47,369 bases of DNA from an uncultured Ruminococcus sp. Lineage in GTDB: Bacteria > Bacillota > Clostridia > Oscillospirales > Ruminococcaceae. Positions 25,073-32,444 of the stretch are shown in pieces. The position numbers were made by a program, and so were the translations under genes. The DNA is taken from NCBI GenBank assembly GCA_947169885.1, contig CAMVRM010000021.1:1-47369 (forward strand), in the 5' to 3' direction. A model generated the notes under the pieces. It made no database searches, was not told the origin of the DNA, and saw nothing but the letters and a program-made list of their open reading frames with translations. How positions within the stretch are numbered: position 1 is the stretch's first letter; each line of letters starts with the position of its first letter.

Positions 25073-25148
25073 TGTAAAGTTATTTGCTTTACATATTATT
25101 TAACGGTCATTTCACGTAAAGTTCATTGACTTTACAGAACCGTTTTTT
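25073..25148. repeat. Paired GTAAAG inverted repeats and hairpin upstream of nrdD
   Basis: TGTAAAG (25073-25079) faces CTTTACA (25087-25093), and 23 bases further GTAAAGT (25116-25122) faces ACTTTAC (25129-25135). The second pair is nested in an outer stem of AACGGT (25102-25107) with ACCGTT (25139-25144) followed by four more T. This may be a paired operator, a second terminator, or both. In the rest of 25149-25424 I see only a TTGTATACAA palindrome (25385-25394) and no gene. Confidence 0.55.
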
Positions 25149-25424
25149 AATAAATTATATAAGCGTCAGATATTCTAAAAAACATTTGTTCTGTGTGTTT
25201 TTTTGTACTTTACTGCACTTGAATTGGATATTCTGTCGGGATATGTCACGGCTGTGCGGCTGTTTATAGTGTCAAGGAATGATACTTGATAGTATCACTT
25301 ATGCTTTATCAAATGACATCGGCTTTGCAGTCTGGTGTCCACTGCGGCGCTGATTGTTAATTGGTTAAAGGCGATTTGTGCAGGTTGTATACAATCATGC
25401 TTTCCCGATTGTGCAAATAACCAA

Positions 25425-25453
25425 TTGACTTTAAAGTGAAAATACTATATACT
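25425..25453 (+). promoter_or_regulatory. nrdD promoter
   Basis: TTGACT (25425-25430), 17 bases, TATACT (25448-25453), about 92 bases upstream of the nrdD start codon. The -10 lies inside a probable NrdR box. Confidence 0.82.
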
Positions 25454-25489
25454 TGAATACAGTCACCTTTCACATACTACATATTGTGG
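25442..25489 (+). promoter_or_regulatory. Tandem NrdR boxes on the nrdD promoter
   Basis: Two 16-base sites are compared with the NrdR consensus acaCwAtATaTwGtgt. The downstream one, 25474-25489 (ATACTACATATTGTGG), matches 13 of 16. The upstream one, 25442-25457 (ATACTATATACTTGAA), matches 10 of 16, all in its left part. They start 32 bases apart, three helical turns, which is the usual NrdR spacing. The first covers the -10 element and the second lies just past the transcription start, fitting repression by NrdR. No nrdR gene is in the window. Confidence 0.75.
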
Positions 25490-25544
25490 TCGGTTTTAAA
25501 ATAGGAAATTCGATAAAAGATGAATATACGGAGGATTGATAGCT

Positions 25545-27800
25545 ATGATAATCAAGATACAGAAGCGTGACGGCAGACTTGTCACCTTCAATATCGAGAA
25601 GATCGCAAACGCCATTTTCAAGGCGGCACAGTCGGTGGGCGGTCAGAACTACGAAGAGGCGCTCCAGCTCGCAGGCAAGGTGGGCGACCTGCTCATGGAG
25701 AAGAAACTCGCCAACCCCACTGTTGAGGAAATCCAGGACTGCGTTGAAAAGGTGCTTATCGAGGAGGGTCACGCTCAGACGGCTAAGTCTTATATCCTCT
25801 ACCGCTCCGAAAGGACTAAGGCGAGAGAGATGAACACACGCCTTATGAAAGTCTATGAAGACCTGACTTTCAAGGCGGCTAAGGACAATGACCTCAAACG
25901 TGAAAACGCCAACATCGACGGCGACACCGCAATGGGTACTATGCTCAAATACGGTTCTGTCGGTGCTAAGGAGTTCTACGAGATGTATGTGCTGGACAGC
26001 AAGCACGCTCAGGCACACGCTGACGGTTTTATCCATATCCACGACTTGGATTTCTACACGCTGACTACCACCTGCACCCAGATCGACCTGACTAAGCTGT
26101 TCACAAACGGCTTCTCAACGGGTCACGGCTTCCTCAGAACGCCCAACGATATTTCCAGCTATGCCGCTCTTGCCTGCATCGCTATCCAGTCGAACCAGAA
26201 CGACCAGCACGGCGGACAGTCTATCCCCAAATTCGACTACGACATGGCGGAGGGTGTTAAAAAGACTTTCGCTCACCGTTACAGAGACAATGTTCACCGC
26301 TCGCTCGCACTCATGGCAGGCGTTGAGGATTCCTACGATACCGTTGTTCAGATAATGGACAAGATACGCACCGAAAAAGGCATCATACCCACTCTTGCTA
26401 ACGATAACGGCTACACCGAAGCGGAGCATGAATATCTGCTCGCATTCGCCGATGAAGAAACTGTCACGAAGATACAAAATTTCGCTTACAAGACTTCCGT
26501 TAAGGAGACTGACCGTGCCACCTATCAGGCAATGGAGGCGCTTATCCACAACCTGAATACTATGAATTCCCGTGCAGGCGCACAAACTCCGTTCTCGTCC
26601 ATAAACTACGGCACTGACACTTCTATCGAGGGCAGAATGGTCATCAGGAACGTCCTGCTCGCACAGGAGGCAGGTCTTGGCAACGGCGAAACGCCTATCT
26701 TCCCGATACACATTTTCAAGGTCAAGGACGGCGTGAACTACGACCCCACCGACCCCAACTACGACCTGTTCAAGCTCGCCTGCCGTGTTTCCGCAAAGCG
26801 CCTGTTCCCGAACTTCTCGTTCATCGACGCACCTTTCAATCTCCAATACTACAAGAAGGGCGACCCCGACACCGAGATAGCTTACATGGGCTGCCGCACA
26901 AGAGTTATCGGCAACGTCTACGACCCCAGCCGTGAGATCGTCACGGGACGTGGAAACCTGTCCTTCACCACCATAAACCTGCCGCGCCTCGGCATTCTTG
27001 CCGACCGCAACATCGGCGACTTCTTCGAGCTTCTCGACAAATACACCGACCTTATTATCGAACAGCTTCTCCACCGCTTCAAGATACAGTCGGAAAAGCG
27101 TGTTAAGAACTATCCGTTCCTCATGGGTCAGGGCATCTGGATCGACAGCGAAAAGCTTTCGGTCAACGATAAAGTCGGCGAGGTGCTGAAACACGGCACG
27201 CTCTCCATGGGCTTCATCGGGCTTGCGGAATGTCTTGTTGCGCTGACGGGCAAGCACCACGGCGAGGACGAAAATTCAAGAAAGCTGGGTCTCGAGATAG
27301 TCGAGCATATGAGAAAGCGCATGGACGAGGAATCTAAGCGCCGTGGTCTGAACTTCTCGCTCCTTGCGACCCCTGCCGAGGGACTTTCGGGACGCTTCAT
27401 CAAGATCGACCGTGAGAGATACGGCAATATCAAGGGCGTTACTGACAAGGATTACTATACCAATTCTTTCCATGTGCCTGTTTACTACCCGATCAACGCT
27501 TACAAAAAGATCGAGATCGAAGCGCCCTATCATGCGCTCACAAACGCAGGTCACATCAGCTATATCGAACTTGACGGCGACCCGCTCAACAATCTGCCTG
27601 CGTTCGAGAAAATAATCCGCTACATGAAAGAACAAGGCATCGGCTACGGCTCGATAAACCACCCCGTTGACCGTGACCCCGTTTGCGGCTACACAGGCAT
27701 AATCGGCGACAAGTGCCCAAGATGCGGAAGAAGTGAATCGGAACACATCAAAGTTGCCCGTGAGAGATTAAAACGCATCTGCATTACTGAGAATGAATAA
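25545..27800 (+). CDS. nrdD: Anaerobic ribonucleoside-triphosphate reductase
   Basis: A 751-residue class III reductase making dNTPs without oxygen. An N-terminal ATP-cone (MIIKIQKRDGRLVTFNIEKI onward, about residues 1-95) provides allosteric control. The large glycyl-radical barrel follows, and the C terminus has the radical site region DPVCGYTGIIGDKCPRCGRSE, combining the radical glycine with a zinc ribbon CPRCG. The start at 25545 is set by GGAGG ten bases upstream; a TTG at 25536 is less likely. It is transcribed alone from a promoter with NrdR boxes. Its activase gene nrdG lies on the other strand at 22252. Confidence 0.96.
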   Translation: MIIKIQKRDGRLVTFNIEKIANAIFKAAQSVGGQNYEEALQLAGKVGDLLMEKKLANPTVEEIQDCVEKVLIEEGHAQTAKSYILYRSERTKAREMNTRLMKVYEDLTFKAAKDNDLKRENANIDGDTAMGTMLKYGSVGAKEFYEMYVLDSKHAQAHADGFIHIHDLDFYTLTTTCTQIDLTKLFTNGFSTGHGFLRTPNDISSYAALACIAIQSNQNDQHGGQSIPKFDYDMAEGVKKTFAHRYRDNVHRSLALMAGVEDSYDTVVQIMDKIRTEKGIIPTLANDNGYTEAEHEYLLAFADEETVTKIQNFAYKTSVKETDRATYQAMEALIHNLNTMNSRAGAQTPFSSINYGTDTSIEGRMVIRNVLLAQEAGLGNGETPIFPIHIFKVKDGVNYDPTDPNYDLFKLACRVSAKRLFPNFSFIDAPFNLQYYKKGDPDTEIAYMGCRTRVIGNVYDPSREIVTGRGNLSFTTINLPRLGILADRNIGDFFELLDKYTDLIIEQLLHRFKIQSEKRVKNYPFLMGQGIWIDSEKLSVNDKVGEVLKHGTLSMGFIGLAECLVALTGKHHGEDENSRKLGLEIVEHMRKRMDEESKRRGLNFSLLATPAEGLSGRFIKIDRERYGNIKGVTDKDYYTNSFHVPVYYPINAYKKIEIEAPYHALTNAGHISYIELDGDPLNNLPAFEKIIRYMKEQGIGYGSINHPVDRDPVCGYTGIIGDKCPRCGRSESEHIKVARERLKRICITENE

Positions 27801-27830
27801 GACTTTTTTGTTAATTCTGACTAAAAGCTA

Positions 27831-27859
27831 TTGACATACATTTGATAAAGTGGTATAAT
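27831..27859 (+). promoter_or_regulatory. Promoter of the YbjN-like gene
   Basis: TTGACA (27831-27836), 17 bases, TATAAT (27854-27859); both perfect. Confidence 0.92.
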
Positions 27860-27892
27860 AATACATATCATTATTTCATTTGGAGGGTCAAT

Positions 27893-28366
27893 ATGAAAGA
27901 TTACAACAAGGATATACTCAACGCTGTCTGCGGCTATCTTGATGACAATAGCTGGAAATATGATCTTATCGAGGAAGACGGCATTGTTAAGCTGGGTTTC
28001 GGCTCGGAAAGCAAGTTTGAGTACTACATAACTTATTTTGCGATAAATCAGTCAACATTCACGTTTAACGTGGTGATACCTGCAAATGCTCAGGAAGAAG
28101 TTCGCATGAGAACAGTTGAGTTCATCACAAAAGTGAACTATCATCTGCTTCTCGGCAGTTTTGAAATGGACTTCGATGACGGTCAGCTGATCTACAAGAC
28201 AACTCACTGCTGTGAGGACACTGTTCCGACAAAAGCGCAGATAAATGCGGTAATGTTCACATCGGTAATGACTGTTGAGAAATATTCCGATGCTATCATC
28301 GCTTTGCTCTCTGAGTCTGCGACAGTTGATAAAGCTATCGAAATGGCTGAACAGAACAACGGCTGA
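27893..28366 (+). CDS. YbjN-domain protein
   Basis: A 157-residue soluble acidic protein. The alternating pattern (DGIVKLGFG..., YYITYFAINQSTFTFNVVIPANAQEEVRMRTVEFITKVNY) and the pairing of short strands with a C-terminal helix match the YbjN/type III secretion chaperone-like fold, whose members are linked to stress or motility regulation in enterobacteria. No catalytic residues are known. GGAGGG lies seven bases before the ATG at 27893; the longer ORF back to 27842 begins within the promoter. Monocistronic, with its own terminator. Confidence 0.7.
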   Translation: MKDYNKDILNAVCGYLDDNSWKYDLIEEDGIVKLGFGSESKFEYYITYFAINQSTFTFNVVIPANAQEEVRMRTVEFITKVNYHLLLGSFEMDFDDGQLIYKTTHCCEDTVPTKAQINAVMFTSVMTVEKYSDAIIALLSESATVDKAIEMAEQNNG

Positions 28367-28387
28367 TATTCAAATATTGCAACTTTA

Positions 28388-28419
28388 AAGTCTGCTGTAT
28401 ACAAACGGCAGACTTTTTT
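28388..28419 (+). terminator. Terminator after the YbjN-like gene
   Basis: AAGTCTGC (28388-28395) pairs with GCAGACTT (28408-28415) and is followed by T. The loop contains a TGTATACA palindrome. Confidence 0.88.
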
Positions 28420-28420
28420 C

Positions 28421-28449
28421 TTGACAGTTCTTTACGTTTCTGTTATAAT
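28421..28449 (+). promoter_or_regulatory. Promoter of the zinc-ribbon protein gene
   Basis: TTGACA (28421-28426), 17 bases, TATAAT (28444-28449). It starts directly after the preceding terminator. Confidence 0.92.
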
Positions 28450-28467
28450 ATTATTGAGGTGAATATT

Positions 28468-28983
28468 ATGAGATATTGCTACAACTGCGGTGCTGTCGCC
28501 GATGACCCCCGGCAGGTCTACTGCTCTTCATGCGGCGGAAAAGTTGATCCGCCAAATATGAACACACCGATACAGAACGTTCCGCCTTTTCAGAACAACG
28601 TCCAGCCTGCTCCAAACCGTGTGAATGTGACAGTGGCTGCGCCGCCGCCTGCGCCTGTCTACCGCAAAGCGTGTTCCACCTGCGGACAAGTGATAAACGG
28701 CGAAGCGCTGGTATGTCCCAACTGCGGAGTTCAGCTTACACCGAACACGGCATCTGCGCCGCAAAACAAACCCTCGGCAGCAAGCCGCATAGTCGGGCTT
28801 TTGCTCACGATCATCGGCATACCGTCAACTTTGCTCTTTCTCATGATGCTTATGCGTGAGATAGCTATCTCGCACGATGTCGGAGTAAAGGTATTCGTGT
28901 TCTTCCTGACGCTCTTGTGCGGAGCGCTCACGGCTATCGGCATAAAAAATCTGCTGGGACTGTCCTCAAAACGCAAGAAATAA
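28468..28983 (+). CDS. Double zinc-ribbon membrane protein
   Basis: A 171-residue protein with an N-terminal zinc ribbon (CYNCG...CSSCG), a proline-rich linker (about residues 28-67), a second ribbon (CSTCG...CPNCG), another linker, and two membrane helices (IVGLLLTIIGIPSTLLFLMML and FVFFLTLLCGALTAIGI). Such zinc_ribbon_2 membrane proteins are common in Clostridia and Ruminococcus, with no known function. The start at 28468 is chosen from GAGGTG eight bases upstream. The leader is short and the gene is monocistronic. Confidence 0.82.
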   Translation: MRYCYNCGAVADDPRQVYCSSCGGKVDPPNMNTPIQNVPPFQNNVQPAPNRVNVTVAAPPPAPVYRKACSTCGQVINGEALVCPNCGVQLTPNTASAPQNKPSAASRIVGLLLTIIGIPSTLLFLMMLMREIAISHDVGVKVFVFFLTLLCGALTAIGIKNLLGLSSKRKK

Positions 28984-29034
28984 AAAAACGGCATTACAGC
29001 TTTTTATCACTGTAATGCCGTTATTATTTTTTTG
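28982..29034. terminator. Bidirectional terminator between zinc-ribbon gene and secDF
   Basis: A 13-bp perfect stem, AACGGCATTACAG with CTGTAATGCCGTT, has a T run on each strand (plus: 29026-29033; minus: seven T at 28982-28988). It serves both convergent genes. Confidence 0.92.
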
Positions 29035-29036
29035 TA

Positions 29037-31433
29037 TCAGACCTGAGCGCCTACGCCGTAGCCTGTGTCCTTGTAAGTGGACTTTTTCTTTTTGCCCTGA
29101 GACTTGAAAGACTTGTCGGGGTTCTTCTTCTCAACGTGCTTCTGCCATGCGACCCAGAGGGACGGAGCAAGGCACATGGAAGTGTAAACACCCGAAAGCA
29201 TACCAACGATCATCGGGAGCGAGAAGCTCATGATCGAGGAAACGCCTTTCAGCGAGCAAACGACTGTCACGATTATCATAACAGAGATCGTGGTGACGTT
29301 GGTGTGGATATTTCTGGTGATAGTCTGCGTGATAGACATATTGGTGAGTTCCTGAATGTCCAGCTTTTTGCCGTACAGACGCTTGTTCTCACGGATACGG
29401 TCATAGATGATGATAGTCGAGTTTATCGAGTAACCCATGATCGTCAGCAGAACTGCGATGAAGTTGGAGCTGATGTCGAAGCCAAATACAACGAACGCAC
29501 CGTAAACCATTATCATATCGTGGAGAAGTGCAACGACTGAGAATGCACCTGCGGAAATACCGCCGATGTTGCGGAAACGCAGTCCGATATAGATTATCAT
29601 GACAACGATCGCAAGGAGCAGAGCCACTAAGCACTTAGCGAAGAAGGTCTTGCCGTTTGTTGCGGAAACGTTTGTGGATTCAAGAGTTTCAACATTGTTG
29701 TCGGTGAATTTCTCGGTGATAGCAGTCTTTAACTGTTCCTGCTTAGCGTCGTCGATACCGCCCTTGGAGGAGAAGCTGAGCTGGAGAGTGTCCTTGCCGC
29801 TCGTCATATCCTTACCCTGAGTAACGGTGCAGCTTTCGCCGATAGTGTCCTTGACGAGAGTCTCGACCTCGGAGTTGTCGATGCTTCCCTCAAAGGTGTA
29901 GCTGATGAGCGTACCGCCCTTGAACTCGATAGCGATCTTGGGGAAACCTGCGATAGTCAGACCTGCGAAAAGCAGTACCAGCAGGGTGGAAATGGTATAA
30001 ACGATCTTGCCCTTGCCTGTAACGTTGTAGCGCTTCTGTTCGAGAGCGGGGGCACGCTTTTCGTCCTCCTTGACACCGTAGAACTTGCGCTTTCTGAAAC
30101 ACTTGAACTTAGCAAGCGATTCGAGCATAAGTCTTGAACAGAAGATGCCGAAGAAGAAGTTTGTGATGATGCCGACTAACAGTGTGTAGCCGAGCGAATA
30201 GATCGTGCCTGCCATCTGTGCGCCGAACGCCATGAAGAAAGGCTTTAAAAGTGTGCCGAACACGCTGTCGGTCGAACCGAAGCTTCCCATAAGGATAACG
30301 GCAACGAAGATTACTGTGATGTTGGAGTCGAAAACTGCCGCCCATGCACGCTTGTAGCCCTGCTCGATAGCGCCGTTCAGGGTCTTGCCGAGGCGGAGTT
30401 CTTCCTTGATGCGCTCTGCAACGATGATGTTTGCGTCAACGCCCATACCGATCGAGAGGATAATACCTGCGATACCGGGGATAGTGAGCGTGAAGCTCTC
30501 GAAGTCCTTGAAGAAGCCCGAAATGCAGGCGAGCGAGCCTGTTACCTGACCGACAAGTGCGAGAACTGCAACAAAGCCGGGCAGTCTGTAAAAGATGATG
30601 AGGTAAACAGCCACGAAGCCGAATGCGATAAGTCCTGCCATGAGCATTGCGGACAGCGCACCTGTGCCGAGGGTCGGGCTGATGATGTTTGTGCTTGTTG
30701 CGACAAGCTTGAAGGGCAGAGAACCTGCGTTTATCTTGTCAGCGAGCGCCTTGGCTTCTTCATAGGTGAAGTTGCCCGAGATCTGAGCCTTTCCGCCTGT
30801 GATAGGCTCGTTTACGTTCGCATCGGAGATCATTGTGTCGTCCATCCAGATAGAGATGTCGCCGTTTCCTGCAAGTTCGGTGGTGGCATCTGAGAATGCC
30901 TGTGTTCCGTCAGAGTCGAGCGTCAGGCTGACTACCCAGTTAGTCTCGCCGTTGTCGCCGTCGTAACCGCCTGCTTCCGCCTTAGTTACCTGCTGACCTG
31001 TCATTATCTCCTCGCCCGTCTGCTCAGAGCCTTTGACAAAGCGCAGGATAGCAGTCTCGCCGAGTTCGCTGACAGCCTGTTCGGGATCGAAATCCGACTC
31101 CCCTGCCTGCCACGGGAATGACACGATGACTTTGTTCTTGTTGTAGTCGACATAAACTTCGCTGTCGGTGATGTTAAGGTTCAGAAGTCTCTGTTCGATA
31201 ACTGCCTTAGCCGAGTTCATGTCGTCCTCGGTAGCTTCGTAGTCATCGGCGGGACCGAACGTTGCATTGACACCGCCTCGGATGTCTATGCCCCACCTTA
31301 TCTCATTTACGCTCTTTATGACTGTAAACTGCGAGTCTCCGTAAAAGTAATGTACGCCCATTATCGTTAAGTACGCAAAGGCGAATATCAGTATGAAGAC
31401 CACGAAGAATACAGGCTTTTTTGCACGTCGCAC
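29037..31433 (-). CDS. secDF: SecDF fusion, protein translocase accessory subunit
   Basis: A 798-residue RND-family membrane protein that uses proton motive force to complete Sec-dependent export. The SecD half (about 1-450) has the motifs WGIDIRGGVNATF and, after its first periplasmic domain, GMGVDANIIVAERIKEE; the SecF half (about 490-798) has IEFKGGTLISYTFEG and the later MGYSINSTIIIYDRIRENK. Twelve membrane helices are expected. The fusion is typical of Gram-positive SecDF. The start is a GTG at 31433 with AGGAGG seven bases upstream; a TTG at 31451 would begin inside that site's leader. C terminus is basic then YKDTGYGVGAQV. Confidence 0.95.
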   Translation of the reverse strand: MRRAKKPVFFVVFILIFAFAYLTIMGVHYFYGDSQFTVIKSVNEIRWGIDIRGGVNATFGPADDYEATEDDMNSAKAVIEQRLLNLNITDSEVYVDYNKNKVIVSFPWQAGESDFDPEQAVSELGETAILRFVKGSEQTGEEIMTGQQVTKAEAGGYDGDNGETNWVVSLTLDSDGTQAFSDATTELAGNGDISIWMDDTMISDANVNEPITGGKAQISGNFTYEEAKALADKINAGSLPFKLVATSTNIISPTLGTGALSAMLMAGLIAFGFVAVYLIIFYRLPGFVAVLALVGQVTGSLACISGFFKDFESFTLTIPGIAGIILSIGMGVDANIIVAERIKEELRLGKTLNGAIEQGYKRAWAAVFDSNITVIFVAVILMGSFGSTDSVFGTLLKPFFMAFGAQMAGTIYSLGYTLLVGIITNFFFGIFCSRLMLESLAKFKCFRKRKFYGVKEDEKRAPALEQKRYNVTGKGKIVYTISTLLVLLFAGLTIAGFPKIAIEFKGGTLISYTFEGSIDNSEVETLVKDTIGESCTVTQGKDMTSGKDTLQLSFSSKGGIDDAKQEQLKTAITEKFTDNNVETLESTNVSATNGKTFFAKCLVALLLAIVVMIIYIGLRFRNIGGISAGAFSVVALLHDMIMVYGAFVVFGFDISSNFIAVLLTIMGYSINSTIIIYDRIRENKRLYGKKLDIQELTNMSITQTITRNIHTNVTTISVMIIVTVVCSLKGVSSIMSFSLPMIVGMLSGVYTSMCLAPSLWVAWQKHVEKKNPDKSFKSQGKKKKSTYKDTGYGVGAQV

Positions 31434-31459
31434 TATATTTCCTCCTATCAACTTTCTTA

Positions 31460-31499
31460 CTATGTGAGATGCTCAGACGGCAGAATTTCCCTCACATAG
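31460..31499 (-). promoter_or_regulatory. Hairpin in the secDF 5' leader
   Basis: On the minus strand CTATGTGAG pairs perfectly with CTCACATAG around a 22-base loop. It begins about 9 bases after the expected transcription start and ends about 26 bases before the start codon. No T run follows, so it is not a terminator; it may stabilise or regulate the mRNA. Confidence 0.6.
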
Positions 31500-31514
31500 C
31501 CGATTCACCATATT

Positions 31515-31543
31515 ATTATACTACTTTTCTTCCCTCTTGTCAA
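31515..31543 (-). promoter_or_regulatory. secDF promoter
   Basis: Minus-strand TTGACA (31538-31543), 17 bases, TATAAT (31515-31520); both perfect, about 82 bases upstream of the GTG. Confidence 0.92.
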
Positions 31544-31625
31544 TAGTTTGATGCTAAAAAATTCCGTAAATAATGATTTAATTTATATAAAACTGCTCAT
31601 ATCGTTCTATAAATAATATATTCAA

Positions 31626-31736
31626 ATAGTATATGCTGTCGTGAGCAAGAAACCAACTAACATTTTTCAATAAAAAAAATATATAGTGTGCGGCGTGAGC
31701 AAGTGACAAACAAACATTTTTTCAAAAAAAAAATTT
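31626..31736 (+). repeat. Two tandem copies of a 55-bp AT-rich unit
   Basis: Units at 31626-31680 and 31681-31736 share CGTGAGCAAG, then a variable ACCAACTAACA or ACAAACAAACA segment, TTTTTCAA and an A run. They are imperfect direct repeats immediately before the pentad array. No coding potential. Confidence 0.7.
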
Positions 31737-31740
31737 GCGT

Positions 31741-32031
31741 TAAACTTTGTTAGTCTTTGTTTGTCTCAGCTATACTCTCTTTTTCTTTGCTTTACTTTTC
31801 TAAATTAAACTGTACTTTACTTATCTTTACTCAACTATACTCAACTTTTCTTAACTTTACTTAGCTTTACTCAACTATTCTTAGCTTTTCTTAGCTTTAC
31901 TTAGCTTTACTTAGCTTTACTTAGCTTTACTCAACTATACTCAACTATATTTAACTATACTTCACTTTACTTAACTAAACTCAACTAAACTTACCTAAAC
32001 TAACCTATACTTACCTATCCTAACCTTACCT
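31741..32031 (+). repeat. Degenerate pentanucleotide array, (YTNNN)58
   Basis: Over 290 bp, every fifth base on the plus strand is T, with no exception in 58 units, and the base before it is always C or T (C in 53 of 58). The other three positions vary among T, A, C and rarely G. The centre contains an exact CTTTACTTAG 10-mer run (31870-31930). The period is not a multiple of three and all frames have stops, so it is not coding. The complementary strand reads NNNAG. It ends against the TGTATACA palindromes at 32033. It is the core of the 1-kb gene-free region 31434-32444. Confidence 0.9.
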
Positions 32032-32032
32032 A

Positions 32033-32062
32033 TGTATACAAGTTGTATACAAAATGTATACA
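32033..32062. promoter_or_regulatory. Three TGTATACA palindromes at 11-bp spacing
   Basis: TGTATACA occurs at 32033-32040, 32044-32051 and 32055-32062, with 3-base spacers (AGT, AAA). The phasing is about one helical turn, so three dimers could bind the same face. It lies 66 bases upstream of the polyamine operon -35 element, a normal place for a regulator site. The same 8-mer appears once upstream of nrdD (25386-25393). Confidence 0.7.
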
Positions 32063-32127
32063 CGGGACTTGCAGATTTATTCATTACAAAACTCAAAAAT
32101 GATAACAGCATATTGTTGAAAATAGTC

Positions 32128-32156
32128 TTGACAATCGTTATGAGTTGTGTTATAAT
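32128..32156 (+). promoter_or_regulatory. Promoter of the polyamine gene cluster
   Basis: TTGACA (32128-32133), 17 bases, TATAAT (32151-32156), both perfect. It implies a leader of about 280 bases before the speA start. Confidence 0.92.
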
Positions 32157-32162
32157 AGATAA

Positions 32163-32444
32163 AGCTTGAATGAGCAGCGACCGCTTTTTGATATTTTGAA
32201 AAGCAAAGCCCAGACGGACAGGCGGGTCGAAAGCCGAACGCAGCTGCGGCTGCATTATTGATAAGGGGAATTTTTTTATCCCCGACTTTTTATAAGATGA
32301 CTTTTGTCAACATCGCTTGTGAAACGGTCAATAACAATCGGCATTACTCGCTTTTCATTTTCGGCGGACGTGCAAAGAAAGACATTTTCATGCAGGTGAT
32401 GCGTTATTCGTGTCACCTGTTATTTTGATTGGACGTGGAAGATT
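32163..32444 (+). promoter_or_regulatory. Long 5' leader of speA
   Basis: About 280 bases of untranslated leader. Its first third is GC-rich with self-complementary stretches (GCAGCTGC; GGCTGC). Then GGGGA (32265-32269) faces TCCCC (32279-32283) around a nine-base loop, followed by GACTTTTTAT, which resembles a weak terminator. A 43-codon ORF (32297-32428) follows. I do not recognise a known riboswitch class. Length and structure suggest control by attenuation or translation; this is inference. Confidence 0.5.
32297..32428 (+). CDS. Possible leader peptide upstream of speA
   Basis: A 43-codon ORF from ATG at 32297 to TGA 16 bases before the speA start codon. It begins MTFVNIACETVNNNRHYS, contains several Arg/Lys/His residues (NNRHYS, GGRAKK, MRYSCH) and ends HLLF. 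In enterobacteria the speFL leader peptide upstream of an ornithine decarboxylase senses ornithine by ribosome arrest, so a short ORF at this position is suggestive. Against it, there is no good ribosome binding site: the closest G run is in the hairpin 28 bases upstream. Chance occurrence is quite possible. Confidence 0.3.
   Translation: MTFVNIACETVNNNRHYSLFIFGGRAKKDIFMQVMRYSCHLLF

Noticed and set aside
31741-32031. CRISPR array or replication origin as explanation of the pentad repeat
   Set aside because: There are no spacer-sized unique segments, no dnaA gene nearby and no DnaA boxes (TTATCCACA). The period is 5 bp, not the 3 bp of DnaA trios.
32261-32293. Strong terminator in the speA leader
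   Set aside because: The stem is only five base pairs and the T run after it is interrupted by GAC; kept only as a possible weak attenuator.
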